From contig CAAEAB010000141.1 in the NCBI GenBank assembly GCA_900753685.1, positions 1 through 6,799 of the forward strand: a stretch of DNA of 6,799 nucleotides, given 5' to 3'. The notes beneath the pieces are model-generated. The model saw nothing but the letters and a program-made list of their open reading frames with translations, did no database searches and was not told the DNA's origin. Each line of letters opens with the position of its first letter. Within the stretch, counting starts at the first letter, position 1. The DNA comes from Lachnospiraceae bacterium. Its GTDB lineage: Bacteria > Bacillota > Clostridia > Lachnospirales > Lachnospiraceae. Positions 5,882 to 6,799 of the stretch are shown here, piece by piece. Position numbers and translations under genes: made by a program.

Positions 5882-5961
5882 ATCGATTCCCTCCAATGAA
5901 ATTCCTTTAATGATGCTCATGTCCGCATAGGCATGTCTTATCATTGGTAATGTTTATGAGG

Positions 5962-6799
5962 TTAGTCTGAAACAGTGCTTCCATCCACATTTGCGGCATG
6001 CCGCTGACCGTCGGTAGCTTCATTCTGATGAAAGACGTAGGCAAGCATATTTTTCGCCACGCTTCCGGAATTGTAGGAGCCATAGCCGTAAGGCAGAACA
6101 ACCGTGACCGTAATTTCCGGGTCATCATAAGGAGCAAAGCATACAAACAAACCGTGGTCCGGTCTTTGTGTATTTTCCTGAGCAGTACCTGATTTACCGG
6201 CCACTTCCACATCCAAATCAGAAAATACAGAAAGGAAGGATGAGTTTCCGATAACTTTATACATGCCGTTGAAGATGGAGTCCCAAGTGGATTCCTTGAA
6301 ATCAACATGATCAATAATCTCCGGCGCGTAATCTTCAAGAAGGTTTTCATTTGGATCCGTCAGCTTATCTAAAATAGATAAGCTATATAAATTTCCTTTG
6401 CTGGCCACGGTCGTAATATAACGGGCTAGCTGGGACGGTGTGTAACTGTTTCTGGCCTGTCCAATCGCTGAGAGAACCGGGTCCATATCTGACATGGTCG
6501 GATCGGATTCTTCCAATTCAATGCCCGATGTCCGGTCCAAGCCAAATAAAGCCATATATTTTCGGAGACGCTGAATACCGTATTCCGAATTATAATAACC
6601 GTTAGAATCAAGTCCAAGGCGGAAGCCGACTTCATAAAAGAAATAGTTACAGGATTCTTTTATGGCATCCGTAACTTCAATGGAACCATGACTGACCTGG
6701 GTGGACCAGCAGCTGGCCGAAGGCTGTACCTTATCAAACTCAATCAGGTCCGTAATGTAGCTATCCGTCGTGATGACGCCCTCTTCCAGGCCGGCCGCC
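5962..6799 (-). CDS. mrdA: Penicillin-binding protein 2, C-terminal transpeptidase part (partial)
   Basis: The frame is open from the right window edge to the TAA at 5964..5962 and gives 278 C-terminal residues. It begins AAGLEEGVIT, the stretch that follows the catalytic SxxK in class B PBPs, so the active-site Ser lies just outside the window. Visible motifs are the SxN box as SCN (fragment residues 49-51, in IKESCNYFFYEVG) and the KSG box as KSGTAQ (202-207), followed by HGLFVCFAPYDDPEITVTVVLPYG, the usual strand after it. Between them, GIELEESDP and the IGQARNSYTPSQLARYITTVASKG helix are typical of PBP2. The enzyme cross-links glycan strands outside the cell and partners with RodA, whose gene is three genes downstream. 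PBP2 rather than the division PBP3/FtsI is inferred mainly from the minD-minE-rodA context. Confidence 0.93.
   Translation of the reverse strand, partial: AAGLEEGVITTDSYITDLIEFDKVQPSASCWSTQVSHGSIEVTDAIKESCNYFFYEVGFRLGLDSNGYYNSEYGIQRLRKYMALFGLDRTSGIELEESDPTMSDMDPVLSAIGQARNSYTPSQLARYITTVASKGNLYSLSILDKLTDPNENLLEDYAPEIIDHVDFKESTWDSIFNGMYKVIGNSSFLSVFSDLDVEVAGKSGTAQENTQRPDHGLFVCFAPYDDPEITVTVVLPYGYGSYNSGSVAKNMLAYVFHQNEATDGQRHAANVDGSTVSD

Noticed and set aside
5882..5944. N-terminal extension of minD from an ATG at 5944.
   Set aside because: No ribosome site precedes it, while GGAGG sits correctly before 5881, and Lys11, Lys16 and Asp40 match E. coli numbering only with the 5881 start.
5907..6350. 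Minus-strand open frame of 147 codons.
   Set aside because: It lies in another frame over the PBP2 transpeptidase end, whose KSGTAQ motif fixes the true frame.
6786..6799. GC-rich GGCCGGCC at the right edge, with a similar GC-rich stretch at the left edge, suggesting a cloning junction or repeat.
   Set aside because: Both edges translate in frame as ordinary coding sequence (AAGLEEG of PBP2; NPPAA of the HlyD-like protein), so no junction is needed.

Overview
The window reads as chromosomal DNA of a low-to-mid GC, Gram-positive Clostridia member, most like Lachnospiraceae. The gene order PBP2 - minD - minE - rodA - mgsA - D,D-carboxypeptidase is a clostridial arrangement, strong AGGAGG-type ribosome binding sites precede most genes, and the HlyD-like fragment, the small P-loop protein and the radical SAM subgroup resemble proteins I recall from that family. 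The assignment is by recollection of gene order and sequence style, not by a search. There is no sign of phage, insertion sequence, CRISPR, tRNA or rRNA, and no gene-free stretch longer than about 115 bases.

Right part (6799 down to 2138, all minus strand): a tightly packed cell-shape and division operon. In transcription order it holds the C-terminal half of the class B transpeptidase PBP2 (mrdA, 5' end outside the window), minD, minE, rodA, a methylglyoxal synthase homologue, and a lipoprotein D-alanyl-D-alanine carboxypeptidase. RodA polymerises glycan strands, PBP2 cross-links them, the carboxypeptidase trims stem peptides, and MinD/MinE form the membrane-oscillating ATPase pair that positions division. 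Junctions from minD onward are short or overlapping (TAATG at minE/rodA, 4 bases between rodA and mgsA), so co-expression is very likely. minC is missing from its usual place between mrdA and minD.

Middle part (2050 down to 1378): a small Walker-A ATPase of unknown function with its own strong promoter (minus strand) converges on a 67-residue DUF378 membrane protein (plus strand). They share a bidirectional terminator.

Left part (1265 down to 1, minus strand): a TIGR01212-family radical SAM protein, whose best promoter lies so close to the start codon that the mRNA may be leaderless, followed 15 bases later by the start of an HlyD-like membrane-anchored protein that runs off the window. In related genomes that protein tends to precede sepF/ylmH/divIVA-type genes, which would make the locus a junction of two division clusters; this is inference.

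The main point of interest is the mgsA product. It keeps the fold signature and the phosphate-binding residues but carries substitutions at several catalytic positions (Asp71, Asp20, His19 and His98 in E. coli numbering), inside an operon for wall synthesis and division. It may be a repurposed or much altered enzyme.
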